Shown here: positions 19,639 through 31,201 of the stretch, piece by piece
Position numbering within the stretch: position 1 is the first letter of the stretch
How the letters are laid out: each line of letters starts with the position of its first letter
NCBI GenBank assembly: GCA_000447185.1
Contig: KE647330.1
Location: 1 to 36,242 of the forward strand
From: Vairimorpha apis BRL 01
Taxonomy: Eukaryota; Microsporidia; Nosematidae
DNA length: 36,242 nucleotides
Direction: 5' to 3'
The notes under the pieces: model-generated
Databases searched by the model: none
Seen by the model: the letters and a program-made list of their open reading frames with translations, nothing else
Told to the model about the DNA's origin: nothing
Made by a program: the position numbers and the translations under genes

Positions 19639-20833
19639 TTAAAATTTTATTGATAAAAAACGTTTCATAAAAAATAATACCATGAATAAAATAATCCCTA
19701 AAAAACTCACAATCGATACTTGCATAATATTACTTCCATTTTTATAATTAGGATCAAAATCTATAAGAAAATCTGTTAAATTTTGTTTATTTAAAATTGT
19801 AGGTTGATCATATATTCCTATATTAAACTTCTTTACAAATGAATGATTAATACTAAGATCATTATTTTTACTTAGCGTGCCATACATTGATGCACTGTCA
19901 ATAATATTTTCAGTATTATTATCTAAATTAATAATTTTATAATTAGATAAGTTTTTAGAATCATTTTCAAAACTATAAGTTGACGTAGGCTCAATTAAAT
20001 CTTTTTTATTTTCATCATAATTTATTTGAGCCATATCATTTTCTTGAAAATTAGAATTATATAATTTGTTTTTCATTAATGTAATATTTGGGAAATAAAA
20101 ATATAAGTCATTCATTTTTTTATTATGCTTGATAGTTTTTAATTTTGTAGATAAAACATTCTCAATTAAATGAAAATTATAATCATTTTTAAATATATTT
20201 TCTAAACTTTTTTTATTTTCCTAAATTTTTTACGATTACAATATAAATTTGAAAGATTAAAAATATGAGAAAAGCAATTATTTTGATTTTTACATTCAAA
20301 ATATAAATTAGTCGCGAAACATTCTACTGCACCTATATCTAATTTCCCATAACAAAAATCTAAAAGTACATGTTTAAATCCATTTTCTGTAATAAGATCA
20401 CCTTTGTATTTTTTTACATTAAAAATTTTATTATAAAATTTGTAATTTGAAGGTTTAAATTTTTCTAAAAATAACTGGCAATATTTTGGATCATTTGATT
20501 TAAAATCAGTAAATTTGTAGTACTTACAATTTGCATCGAATGTATTTATTTTTTTTTTAATTGATTTCGACAAATTTTTTCACAATTACAAAACAATTTA
20601 ACCTGAATTACGTAACATATTGAAAATGATTGTAATACATCAGTTATATCTTTCGAAATATATGGATGATTTAATTGAATCTTTTTACAAATTTTATTTA
20701 GGTCATGTATTTTTAAATTTATTTCATGAACAACAGATGTAATTTCATCATCTACTTGTTTTTCAGGTTTAAATTCGGAAATAGTATTTTTTAATGAGTC
20801 AGAAAGACTACTGGTATCTTTAGTGTCGTTCAT
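19639..20833 (-). CDS. Unknown C-terminally anchored protein (two frameshifts)
   Basis: Three overlapping or adjoining minus-strand frames merge into one 398-residue protein. Part one runs from ATG 20833 (MNDTKDTSSLSDS). The run 20549-20558 is one A short and leads into part two (FDANCKYYKFTDFKSND). The run 20208-20214 is one A short and leads into part three (SLENIFKNDYNFHLIEN). Parts two and three have no ATG with a start signal of their own. The product is cysteine-rich in its first half (about ten Cys), has no signal peptide, and ends with one membrane segment (IMQVSIVSFLGIILFMVLFF) plus a short basic tail. That makes it a likely tail-anchored protein facing the cytosol. I do not recognise the family. 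GGGG (plus-strand CCCC 20837-20840) lies three bases before the start. Confidence 0.65.
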
Positions 20834-20836
20834 AAA

Positions 20837-20840
20837 CCCC
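20837..20840 (-). promoter_or_regulatory. GGGG start signal of the anchored protein
   Basis: GGGG on the coding strand is three bases before ATG 20833 and settles that start. The open frame could be drawn from a TTG at 20842, but that codon overlaps the signal itself. Confidence 0.6.
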
Positions 20841-21782
20841 AATTTGATCTTTATTATATAATAATTTAATAATAAAATATATTAATTTGATGTAATAATA
20901 AAACAATATGAAAACTAAATATTTATTTTGTATACGAGATACAAATTTGTATATTTTATAAGTTTTTTTAATATATTATTTTATAATTTTATTAATTAAT
21001 AACACATAAATAATATTCTTTTATTTAATTAAATAGGTTTAAATTTACAAAACATAAATTTAATTTTATCATAAAAATAATATTTGATAATTGATTAGAT
21101 AAAATAAAAATGATATTTATATAAATTTTAAATTACTTAATATTCTATTTATTAAAGAATTTACTGTAAATAAGATATTTTTAAAATAAATTTTATTTAA
21201 ATTAATTATTATAATAACTTTGGTTTTCTTTTAAGTAATGAGATTATTTCTCAAAAATTACAATAAGTTGATTTTAATAAACTGTATTTATTCAGATTTA
21301 AAAATTATAATTTTAATTTTAAAAAGTCATAATAACATTATAATTGTTTTTAATTTGATGATTTTTAATTAAAAAATATTTTGATTTATAAGTTAAAAAT
21401 AGTATAATCATTATAAATAATATATTATTTTATAACTATAAGGTTTATTTAAATTTTCATTTATGATGTTTTTATTTATTAAATATATAATATTCATAAG
21501 AATAAAATATATATACTATTAATAATTTTTTATTTTAAATAATTTTGAAATACTTATTAAATTTTGTATAGGTTTAAATTTTTTTTATTTTATCACTGTA
21601 AAAATTATAAAAAATTATAATATAATAATCTATATAAGTAAATAAAAATATTATAGTTATATTTTAATAAATCTTGGTTAATATATACTATTGATATACT
21701 ATAAATTATTAAATTCAAACAAAATAATATATTTTAACATTTATGCATAATAATTATTTAAAAAAAATAATTTATACCATAA
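20841..21782. other. Intergenic, no gene seen
   Basis: About 940 bases of A/T-rich spacer between divergent genes, without a recognisable feature. Confidence 0.65.
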
Positions 21783-22028
21783 ATGGCAAAATCTACAAGT
21801 AGAAAAAAATTAAAATATGAAAAAATGAAAAATCATTATAAAAAAATAATTGAAGCTCTTTTAGATCAAAACAAAAAGTTAACAGATAAAATAAATGAAA
21901 TGGAAAAATATTACTTAGAAAAAATACAATATTATCACAAAAAATACGATATTAAAATTAAAGAAATTGAAGAAGATAATCAAAATATTAACATAAAATA
22001 TCTTGATCTTCTAAAAAAGATTTCATAA
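21783..22028 (+). CDS. Small coiled-coil protein
   Basis: An 81-residue product starting MAKSTSRKKLKYEKMKNHYK. Apart from the basic N terminus it is a single predicted helix with heptad-spaced leucine/isoleucine/tyrosine positions (IIEALLDQNKKLTDKINEME, then YYLEKIQYYHKKYDIKI), a likely coiled coil. Only a CC pair (TACCATAAATG) precedes the start, weaker than at other genes. I do not recognise it. It lies 146 bases upstream of the next gene on the same strand. A lysine-rich reading can arise by chance at this base composition, so it is plausible rather than certain. Confidence 0.5.
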   Translation: MAKSTSRKKLKYEKMKNHYKKIIEALLDQNKKLTDKINEMEKYYLEKIQYYHKKYDIKIKEIEEDNQNINIKYLDLLKKIS

Positions 22029-22174
22029 ACGAAGCAAAAATTAAAGCATAATTGAAATTCCTCCTTTAAAATTAATTAAAACTATCTTGATTATCGAATA
22101 AAATCTCCTTTTCATTAAGGATTTAGTCATATAAAATTTAAAATATAAAAAAACAAATATTTTAGGGGTTAGAA

Positions 22175-23303
22175 ATGGTAAGTGTAACTAACAGACAATT
22201 TAATTTGCAGTTTAAAGAAGACAGTGATGATGAATTTTTAGAAAGGGGTAACCAAGAAAATGAAGCTAATTCGCTTAAATTAAGTAAGTTTGTTGAAGAA
22301 GATTTTTATACAGCACATACTTTAGGATTCAAAAATGATGAAGAATTAAAATATCGTGTAGCTGGAAGTAAAAAAAGAAAGATAAAAGAAGAAAAAAAGA
22401 ACAGAAGATACAAAAAGAATATCTAATCGAAAAATTGTTAATCTTCCAGCATCACAACCATATACTAGATTTGTTGATGGTGAAGAACGCTTATGTTTTA
22501 AGTATAATACTAAAATAAGTGATGCTGTGTTAAGTTCTATGCCAAAAACAGATCTGGAAGATAACGAATTTTGTATTAGATTTGATATTGAAAATGTTGA
22601 TATATCAAAATTAAATGAAAAATTTAAATCCGACAATTGTGTTTATCCTAGAGCAAATTTGCCGTTTGAAATGTACGTAGGAAATCGTTGGGAATATGAA
22701 ACTGAATGTAACAGACTTGCTTGGGCTTTTGTTTCTCTTAATCCTGTTCTTTTGTATGGTAAAAAAGGATTGATTCAAAGAGCGGTTGATTCTTATAGAA
22801 ATATTAATAAACAAAGTCGTACAAAGAAGATATTTAAAGATGATAAATTCACCAGCGATGTTGATAAAAGACGTCATCTTTCTTTAGCACCATCTTCTGT
22901 TACAATTAATTGGATTAGTAGAGGAATAAAGAAGAAATGCAAAATACAAGTCAATATTGAAAGTATTGATATTAATAAAATCGATGAAGATTTTAAAAAT
23001 AAATTCTCTGTATTTATGGATGATTTTGACGCAAATTCTTTTGGACTGGCAAAGTACGAAAGTAAAAATAAAAACAACGAATTAGCTGTGAAAATAGCTT
23101 TCTTGAATATAGAAAACATGTCTTTCTGGAATGCAATTAAAGCTCTTGACAAAACAACAGTTTTAAAAAGAGCGATTGAAGCATACAACGAGAAGAAAGA
23201 AGAATTGATTAGTTCTGAAGACGATACGGATGTCTCAACTCTTGTTGCAAGAACCATTGAAGATCAAAATGATGAAGACCTAGAGAAGTTTCTTCTTGGT
23301 TAA
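22175..23303 (+). CDS. Unknown protein with internal duplication (one frameshift)
   Basis: Two frames join into a 375-residue protein. The first (ATG 22175) ends in a lysine-rich stretch where the run 22392-22398 has one A too many. With it removed, the reading continues TEDTKRISNRKIVNLPASQP and on to the frame ending at 23303. After an acidic N terminus (EDSDDEF) and a basic linker there are two similar units. Unit one runs from FCIRFDIENVDISKLNEKF to GLIQRAVDSYRNI. Unit two runs from CKIQVNIESIDINKIDEDF to TVLKRAIEAYNEK. Both have a I/V-E-x-V/I-D-I-x-K-x-x-x-x-F opening and end in an R-A-x-x-x-Y helix. The C terminus is acidic (DQNDEDLEKFLLG). No family is recognised; it is probably nuclear or cytosolic. 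GGGG at 22165-22168 precedes the start by six bases. Confidence 0.7.
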
Positions 23304-24534
23304 TAATTAATGTTTTATTAAATTTATATAAGCTTATTTTTATTTTTCAAAATTTATTATTGTTTTAAGTTATTTCGAAAATTATTTAATATTCAATTTT
23401 TAATGATGTATTTAAGTTTTTTAGACAAATTTTATGAAAAAAATATTATAATTAATTTATATAATAATTTTTTAAAAGACAATGATTATACTTTTTGGAA
23501 ATTTTTATCAAATAAAATCTCTCATATAAATTTTAATTAATAAAACTTATTTTATTTATCTTGTTATTTTTTTAGATAATTTTTTAAGTTTTTAATAATT
23601 TTTTAAATATTTTATTTACACACATACAATAGAATTTAGTTTTAAAAAAAATTAATTTAATTATTAAATTATGAAATATCTTTTATATATTTACACAAAA
23701 AAAATTATTTTATTTTATTAAACATCTGAATTTTTATAATCAACTTATTTTTTATATTGTGTTTTAAAAAAAAATATTTTATATATTGAACAATTTAACT
23801 AGTTTAAAAAATTGATAAGTGTTAAATTTAAAGATAATTTTTCTTATAATTATTTACTTTTATTTGTTTTATGATGATTAATTAACTATAAATTGACGAA
23901 AAAAAATCAATAATGATTAATAAATATTATATACTTGATTAACATTAAAATAATATTTAAATTAAATCCTATTTTAATGTATTTTTTTACTAAAAAGTAT
24001 GTTTTTAAGATTTTTATTTTTGATTATTTTATTTAAAAAATTTTCAGTTTTTTCATAATAAATTTAATTGTCTACAATTTATTAAATATTTAGATTTTTT
24101 TTATTATAAATTTTTGTTTATTTGAAAAAAATATTTTTTAAGTTTATATTATTTTAAACAAATTTCTATTTAGAATTACTATATTATAAATTTATTCTAC
24201 TATATTTTGTATTTATTTATATAACCAATTCATTTTTAACAATTAAATTATACACAAATGTTTATACTAAATATATAGAATATAAAATACAAAAATTTGA
24301 AGATAATAATAAAATATTTATAAAAATAATCTCAATTTAAAAAAAAATAAAATAATCCCTCTAAATTAATCACATAAAATGATTAAACTAAAATAATTTG
24401 CTTAACCATAAAAATCTTACCGTTTGACGTTCATTATGTAAAAAACAATTTTTATACATAAAAACATAATTATAATGAAATCTAACCAAGTTTTAATATT
24501 ACTTTTATTTTTTATTATTTAATTTTTTTTAATA
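23304..24534. other. Intergenic upstream of SUB2
   Basis: A/T-rich 1.2-kb spacer with no gene. AAATCTAACCA at 24478-24488, about 56-66 bases before the SUB2 start, is repeated elsewhere in the window. Confidence 0.6.
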
Positions 24535-24543
24535 CCCCATTTC

Positions 24544-25731
24544 ATGAGCGACGACGAATTAATTGAATACAAAGAAGATTCAATAAACATAAGAAAAACC
24601 AATAAACAAGTTTCATCAGCTCAGTTTAAAGACTTTTTATTGCGAGATGAGTTAATGGATGCGATTAAAGATGCAGCATTTGAACACCCAAGCGAAGTTC
24701 AACAAATGGCGATACCAAAAGCAATTTTAGGACAAGATATCTTATGTCAAGCAAAAAGTGGAACAGGAAAAACAGCAGTGTTTGTTTTAAGTACTTTAAA
24801 TCAACTTAAAGTAGTTGATAAAGAAACAGTTATTTTGACAATTGTACATACAAAAGAAATGGCAGATCAAGTAAAACAAGAATTTGAAAGATTTAGTAAA
24901 AAAATGGAAAATATTTCAGTAGGTGTTGTTTATGGCGGTAATTCAGTAGAAGATGACATGAAAGTATTAAGTTCAAATTCACCTACTATTTTAATAGGGA
25001 CACCTGGGCGACTTTATGAAGTTGTAAGACGTAAAGCTTTAAATCTTAAACATGTTAAATATTTTATAATGGATGAATGTGATAGAATGGTAGGTGATTT
25101 GGATATGAGAAATGATGTACAAGAAATTTTTGTTAGTTCTCCTCGAAATAAACAAACTCTTATGTTTACGGCTACTTTAAATTCGTATACTTTTGATGAA
25201 TGTATGAGATTTTTAGATAATCCGTTCGTGGTTCGAGTCGATGAAGAATCAAAATTAACTCTTTATGGTTTAAAACAATATTATGTTGAATTAGATGAAA
25301 AAGATAAATTACAAAAATTACATTATGCTTTAAATTCTAATACTTATAATCAAGCTATGATTTTTACTTCAAATAAGAAATCACCAACTACTCTAGTTAA
25401 TTTTTTGAAAACTAAAAATTTCCAAGCTATTGAATTACATGCAGGTCTTAGTTCAGAAGAACGAAAAAATAGATTAATAGCATTTAAAAAATATGAACAT
25501 AGAGTACTTATTACTACTGATTTATTAAGTAGAGGTATAGATGTACAAGATGTTAATATGGTAATAAATTATGATATGCCTGACACACCTGAAACTTATT
25601 TGCATAGAGTTGGGCGAGCTGGTAGATTCGAAACTGAAGGAATAGCCATTTCGTTTGTTTGTAATCAAGAAGAAAAGATTAAACTTAATGAAGTACAAAG
25701 TAGGTTTGAGATAAGTATAAATAAGTTATGA
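24544..25731 (+). CDS. SUB2: DECD-box RNA helicase Sub2/UAP56
   Basis: Sub2 is the ATPase of spliceosome assembly and TREX-dependent mRNA export. The 395-residue frame has all core motifs: the family-specific FKDFLLRDELMDAIKDAAFE and HPSEVQQ region, motif I AKSGTGKT (70-77), TPGRL (153-157), motif II DECD rather than DEAD (177-180), motif III TAT at 209-211, then TTDLLSRGIDV and HRVGRAGR (354-361). DECD with HPSEVQ identifies Sub2 rather than another DEAD-box protein. Motif III is TAT where Sub2 normally has SAT, a conservative change. Yeast Sub2 is 446 residues; the acidic N terminus is cut down here. CCCC at 24535-24538 precedes ATG by five bases. The frame is intact. Confidence 0.95.
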   Translation: MSDDELIEYKEDSINIRKTNKQVSSAQFKDFLLRDELMDAIKDAAFEHPSEVQQMAIPKAILGQDILCQAKSGTGKTAVFVLSTLNQLKVVDKETVILTIVHTKEMADQVKQEFERFSKKMENISVGVVYGGNSVEDDMKVLSSNSPTILIGTPGRLYEVVRRKALNLKHVKYFIMDECDRMVGDLDMRNDVQEIFVSSPRNKQTLMFTATLNSYTFDECMRFLDNPFVVRVDEESKLTLYGLKQYYVELDEKDKLQKLHYALNSNTYNQAMIFTSNKKSPTTLVNFLKTKNFQAIELHAGLSSEERKNRLIAFKKYEHRVLITTDLLSRGIDVQDVNMVINYDMPDTPETYLHRVGRAGRFETEGIAISFVCNQEEKIKLNEVQSRFEISINKL

Positions 25732-27541
25732 TTAAATAAATGATTTTTTTATTTTATGAGAAGTTATATGTTTGTGGATCGTCTTATATTTTAAAATATA
25801 GAAATTTAAATATATAGTGTTTAAATATGAAATATAAAGAATTTTAAAAATAATTGATTTTCTTGAAAAGTATGTAATGTAAAAAAATGTTTTAAATACG
25901 AATTATTAAATTTTCAAATTCTAACGATTTTAAAGGTTAGTATTTTTAGTCAAATAGTGAAATTTAAAATAATTTTATATACGCCTTTAAATTTATTATT
26001 TAAAAAAAAGTATTTTTATCTAGGACACATCAATTTTAAATATTTGAAGAATAACTTTAATTTTTAATTTTTTTATGATTTGACATTTTTAATCGTTATT
26101 TTCTTTAAAATATTGAATTTTAAATATATAAGTTATTTAAATTTTTAATTATTATTATTTTAAAGTATTTTTATTTTTTTAAATTAAATTTAAAAATATT
26201 TTTTTAATTAATTAGTTAGCTTCTATAAAGTTAATTATTTTGTTTTATTAAATCTATTTAAATAAAATAATTTATTTTAACAAAATTAAAAATTAAGAAA
26301 ATTATTTTTTTATAAATTTACTTCTACAATATTGCATAATTTTAAATATAATGTAATAAAATTTTATATTCGAGTTAAAACTAAATATGTTAAATTTATT
26401 TCTTTTTTATTATTTGTTTATTGTTTGTAAAAAATTATTTTTAATGTATTTTATTTGTTAATATTATCAAAAAAACTTATATGTTTTCAAATTTATATCT
26501 AAACATGTATAAAAAAATTTAAATTATATAATATATAAAATTAAAATTTTTTAAATTACAAAAACAATTTTTTAAAATTATAATATTTTATACATATTAA
26601 ATTTATATAATAATCAAAATTTTAAAATATTAATACTTCTAAACCAAATTTTCTTTTCTTAATAATATCATTTAAAAAATAGGTAAAAATTTTAATTTTA
26701 AAATATATCAATACAAACAATATATTAAAAATTTTTATTATTTTTATATTTCGTGTGTATGTATTTATTTTATAAAAGTATGAAAATATTTTATTTTTTC
26801 GATATAAATATAGACTATGAGTAGCATCATAATTTTATTTGACATTTTTATAAAATTTTATTATAAATTAAAAATTTAATGCAGTAAACAACTATTTAAT
26901 TTGATTTTTTTAAATCTAGTAATAATTATAAGTATAAAAAAACTTATAAAATTTATATATACAACATTATATTTTTATTAAAATTTAAAATAGTTACGAA
27001 TAAAATCGTTTAAACAGTTTAAAATTTAAAAACTTTTTCTTTTATCTATCACATTCTCAAAATAAAGGTATTAAACCTACCTATATTTTTTATTTTTTTA
27101 TGTAAATGTGGTTGCTATATTAAATTAAAATTTTAACTGTAAATATAATTAAATTTAATAAATAAATTTCAAAAAATTTTATTTTTCTAATAATTAAAGT
27201 TCTAATAATTTTATATATCTTTTGTATTGTTTATTATAATTTTACATAATAATTTTTTTATATACTTCTACATACTTTACAAAATTAATTATTTTTTAAT
27301 AAAATCATTAAATTATATTTTAAAGTTTTAATCATATTAAACAAAGATATATTCTAAAATATGTTCAAACGGTTTCTCTATCATACCTTATTTGCTTTAA
27401 TATAAATTTACTTTGAAAATTTTTTTTATTTTTTTAGATTCTTTATTATAATAATTTTTTACAACACAAACTTTAATTTTAAATATATGTATTTTCATAT
27501 AAATAAATATCATTATTTAAAAAGACACATATACATACGAA
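25732..27541. other. Intergenic, no gene seen
   Basis: About 1.8 kb of A/T-rich spacer between the convergent 3' ends of SUB2 and the gene at 27542. No coding-like or structured patch noticed. Confidence 0.6.
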
Positions 27542-27901
27542 TTACCAAATCTCAAATTCTTCACTATCACCCTCCCTATCTTTCAAACTTTTAATCCTTT
27601 GCAAGCATTTGATCAAATCATTTAAAACATCAAACTGTACATCATTACACAATCCTTTAACAATATCAACAACAAAATATTTATAATTTGGATCATTTAT
27701 ATATTGTCTATTCTTGTTAAGAAATAAAAGAGCTTCTCGTTTGTATTCTTGTTTAGTTTTATAATTTGGTTTTTCTTTAATTGATAAGTTAGTTAATTTG
27801 AGTGTAGGGATAGTTGATCTATTATTGATAGTTATATGTTTTTTTAAAAGTTTGATGTTAGATATGTGTTTTTTTAATTTGTTTTTTCTTAATTTTTTCA
27901 T
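27542..27901 (-). CDS. Small basic unknown protein
   Basis: A 119-residue product from ATG 27901. The N terminus is strongly basic (MKKLRKNKLKKHISNIKLLK), suggesting RNA binding or nucleolar location. A helical C-terminal half follows (YKREALLFLNKNRQYINDP, FDVLNDLIKCLQRIKSL) and it ends in an acidic tail (GDSEEFEIW). The start is set here, not 13 codons further upstream at 27940, because CCC on the coding strand (plus-strand GGG 27912-27914) lies ten bases before this ATG. No family is recognised; a ribosome-biogenesis role is only a guess from the basic N terminus. Confidence 0.6.
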   Translation of the reverse strand: MKKLRKNKLKKHISNIKLLKKHITINNRSTIPTLKLTNLSIKEKPNYKTKQEYKREALLFLNKNRQYINDPNYKYFVVDIVKGLCNDVQFDVLNDLIKCLQRIKSLKDREGDSEEFEIW

Positions 27902-27911
27902 GATATAAAAA

Positions 27912-27914
27912 GGG
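27912..27914 (-). promoter_or_regulatory. CCC start signal of the small basic protein
   Basis: CCC on the coding strand ten bases before ATG 27901. It lies inside the longer open frame and argues against the upstream ATG at 27940. Confidence 0.5.
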
Positions 27915-28881
27915 TATTTTTGGTATAAGAGATTGAACAATTATAAGATTTTTTTAAATATGTTTTCAAAATATATATAATATAATAAAAAAGGATGTTT
28001 AAAAAAAATATGATATTTTTTATAAAATTCTTTTAAAGTATATTAAAAAATAAAATTTATGTTTGTTTAAATTGAAAATAATATTTAAAAACCATTAAAT
28101 AATATAAAACATGCGCCTTTTATAAAATATAATTATAATTTTATTTAATAATATAAAAAATTTTCAAAAGTTTATAAAAGTTTTTTAATATAGTAAAGTT
28201 ATGTTTAGCATTAGAAGAAAAATAAATATTCTGTTATTCTTTTTTTATTATCTTTTAAAAATATTTAACATTGTATATGTATTTAGATAATGGTTTATTA
28301 ATAATTAAAAAAAATAAATTTAATTTAGAAATTATATATAAAAAAAATTTTATCATATTTATGCTTATAAATTTAAATTTATTTACAATTATAAAATAAA
28401 AAAGATGAAATTTATAAAAAATATAAATTCTTCAATTATTTTATTATGTAAAAATATTAAAAATTATAAAAGGAGAAATTTCATAAATGTATAAAAAAGA
28501 AAAAAATTATCATTTATTTTATATATTAAAATATTTAAATGTATGAAAAAGAAGAAAAATTTTCTTATTTATTAAAAATTATAAGATTAAAATAAATAAT
28601 TCTAAAATCAAAATTATATAAAAAAATATAAATATACTAAATTTAATAAAAATAATTTGATCAATTAAAAAACGGTTTAACTTAATTCTCTACTTTATTT
28701 TTTACTTTTAATTAAATATATATTTACTTATTTCACATTCTATATAAGAACATTTTATAAAATTTAAATATAAATTTATATTCTTAACATTTTATACACC
28801 TTTTTATAGATTTTCTTAAATATATTAAAACTTTTTACTATCTACTACATAACATATTTTTACATATATTACAAATTTACA
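27915..28881. other. Intergenic between divergent genes
   Basis: About 970 bases of A/T-rich spacer. Nothing recognised apart from the start signals at either end. Confidence 0.6.
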
Positions 28882-28901
28882 CCCCCATTCTTTTTTAAAA
28901 T

Positions 28902-31201
28902 ATGAAACTTTTTAATACAAATAATTACATTGTCAAATTAACATCAAAATTGAAAATATTAAACGCCGAAAACTTAAAACCAGTATTTACTCTAAAAGAT
29001 GATACACCGTCAAGCATTTATGTTACTAGTGATACCATTTATTATGGTACATATAGTGGTTTACTTAAGTCTATAAATATAGATACTAAAGAAGTGACAC
29101 AAATTTATGATTATTCAAATTTAAAAATAAATTCAAAAGACTTAAATACTAGAGAAAGATCAAATCCAAATGATAACACAAATAACAAAAAAAGATTAAA
29201 TTTAGATAATAACTCAAATAAAAAAACAAAAATCCTACTTTAAATTCAATTTTCTTTCTAGACAAAACATTTTATTTAGGTTACAATGATGGAACAATAT
29301 TAATTCTAAAGAAATCAAAATTATTTAAATCGTACAACCACTCGCTACCAATTTTAAGTATAATTAGTGACGGTATAAACGTATTAGTAAGTGACATGGC
29401 ACATAAAGTAGTTAATTATCCGACACGTGTTAGTTTTGATATAGTTGAACCTTTATTTATTTATTTTAAGTATGTTTTTATTTGCGAGAAAAGTTTTTTA
29501 TATATAGTCAGTAATAGTAGAGAAAAAGGTTGGATTGATGATAGAAGTAGAAATGAATATGGTGAAGATAATAATATTAAAACAAATCTTACCAACTATA
29601 ATACAAATATTAATTCATATTTAAATACAGATTCAAAAATACAATCACTTAAATTCAATTCAACAGGAGGAATTCTATTTATTTTACTTTACAACAAAAT
29701 ACAAATATGGAACTTTAATTTAAAAACACTTATAAAAGAAATAAATTGTTCTTGTATCAATTTTGTATTTGACGAATTAAGAAACAGACTGATTTTATTT
29801 TATGACAAGAAATACGACATAATAAAAGACGTACTTGATTTCGAATATGATGAGATGGAGGATGTTAGTGTTGATGAGTGTAAAATATATGAGAAGAGGG
29901 TAAAGATTAATCAAGATGAAGAATATAAACAGATAAATATTAGTGGAGAAAAGTATTATAAAATTAATGGAGATGAAGAATATCTTGATAAAAGTAGTGA
30001 AGATAACGACAATTTTGACTACGTAGATGAGTTTGGTGATATTAGTAGTGAAGATAAAGAATACAATATAAAAAGAGATACCGATTCAGATATAAATAAA
30101 GATATTAATAATAATATTTTTACTTGTGAAGAAGAATATTATGAAGACAATTCAAATGAAGAAACAAATAATACTGAAACATTTAATTCAAAATTAAAAA
30201 GAAAGTTTGTAGATGATTCTTCTACTAATAGTGAAAATTTTGAAAATAATAAAAATAAGAAATATAAAGATAATTTTGATAATAAAAAATTATTAAATAA
30301 TACATTTCCTATAAAAGTAAAAAAAGACAGTCTTCTCTTCTACAACGATACAGGCTATTTAATATCTTTAAATGGACCAGACTACGACAGAATAGAACTT
30401 AGGTTTCATGATAAACTAATTCCATCTATAGAATACAAAGATTATAATAAATGTACCAAAGGAACATTTTATAAGGAAAACATACTTTTATCAAATACCA
30501 ATTATTTATATTTTATAAGTCATGGTAATGAAATATTAAAACTTGAATTAAATAATAAATATCCAGTCTTGTTTAGTTTGACTTCAGAGTATATTATATT
30601 ATATAATAAATTAACTACTATTTATAACCACAGAGGAGTATGTGTATATAATTTTATGGTATCTAATATAACTTCTATTTCTTGTGAATGTACAAAAAAT
30701 AGAGAGTTTGATGAAGAAATGATAATTAAAAAAGATGAAAATTTTGAAGAGGAAAATTTTTTTAAAAAGGATATCAGTCATGAAGAGGATCTTATTTCTA
30801 ACTCGCATGCTAATAGTATTTCTTATACTATCAATAATAACAAGAGTTATGTTAGAAACATATTCTATGTATTTGCTGACCATCTCTATAAAATAGATTT
30901 ATTTAATAAAACAGACATTATTCCTATACCATATACAGTAACGTGGTCATGTATCTATAACAACAAACTGTACTACAAAATGGAGAACGATGTATATTTA
31001 TTAGATTGTAAACTTAGTACAAGAGTAACACAAGATGTGGAAATACCACTAGCAGTTGTAGGAAATAAGTTGGTATGTTTTAAAGGTGAATATAAAATAG
31101 TGCCAGTTCCTACTATAGAATTTATAGATATTGATAAAAGAAATGAAATAGGAAAGATTGAAGATAATATTAAAAATGAAAGATTTAATTTGTTTAGATG
31201 A
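28902..31201 (+). CDS. CTF4: Ctf4/AND-1-like replisome adaptor (one frameshift)
   Basis: Ctf4 is the trimeric hub that ties the CMG helicase to polymerase alpha and other clients. A frame from ATG 28902 and a second ending at 31201 join across the A runs near 29220-29232, where one A is missing. The bridge reads NPTLNSIFFLDKTFYLGYND, a WD-repeat blade, giving 766 residues in all. The order is: N-terminal WD propeller (to about 300); a long acidic/Asn-rich linker with KLKRKFVDDSS; then a second propeller with SepB features. Those features are RIELRFHDKLIPSIEYKDYN (compare DVEFHD in AND-1), IPIPYTVTWSCIYNNKLYYK and VVGNKLVCFKG, with PVPTIEFIDI at the end. The C-terminal helical bundle is missing or very short. 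CCCCC at 28882-28886 precedes ATG. The alternative is a U3-snoRNP WD protein; the SepB match makes Ctf4 the better call. Confidence 0.6.

Noticed and set aside
20202..20573. Separate 123-residue gene
   Set aside because: It would need a TTG start inside the preceding frame. It reads as the middle part of the anchored protein after an A-run correction.
22178..22194. Apparent 17-base mini-intron right after ATG (GTAAGT, CTAAC, AG)
   Set aside because: It has perfect splice-like signals at the usual microsporidian position. But removal gives an immediate TAA, and any upstream exon ending at this ATG would create TGA in the coding frame. The unspliced reading is open.
22346..23257. Antisense open frames across the 22.2-kb gene
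   Set aside because: They are low-complexity mirror frames of an A-rich coding strand. The sense strand carries the duplicated domain and start signal.
30611..30883. 90-residue antisense open frame inside the Ctf4-like gene
   Set aside because: It has no start signal and is an Ile/Phe-rich mirror of the sense reading.
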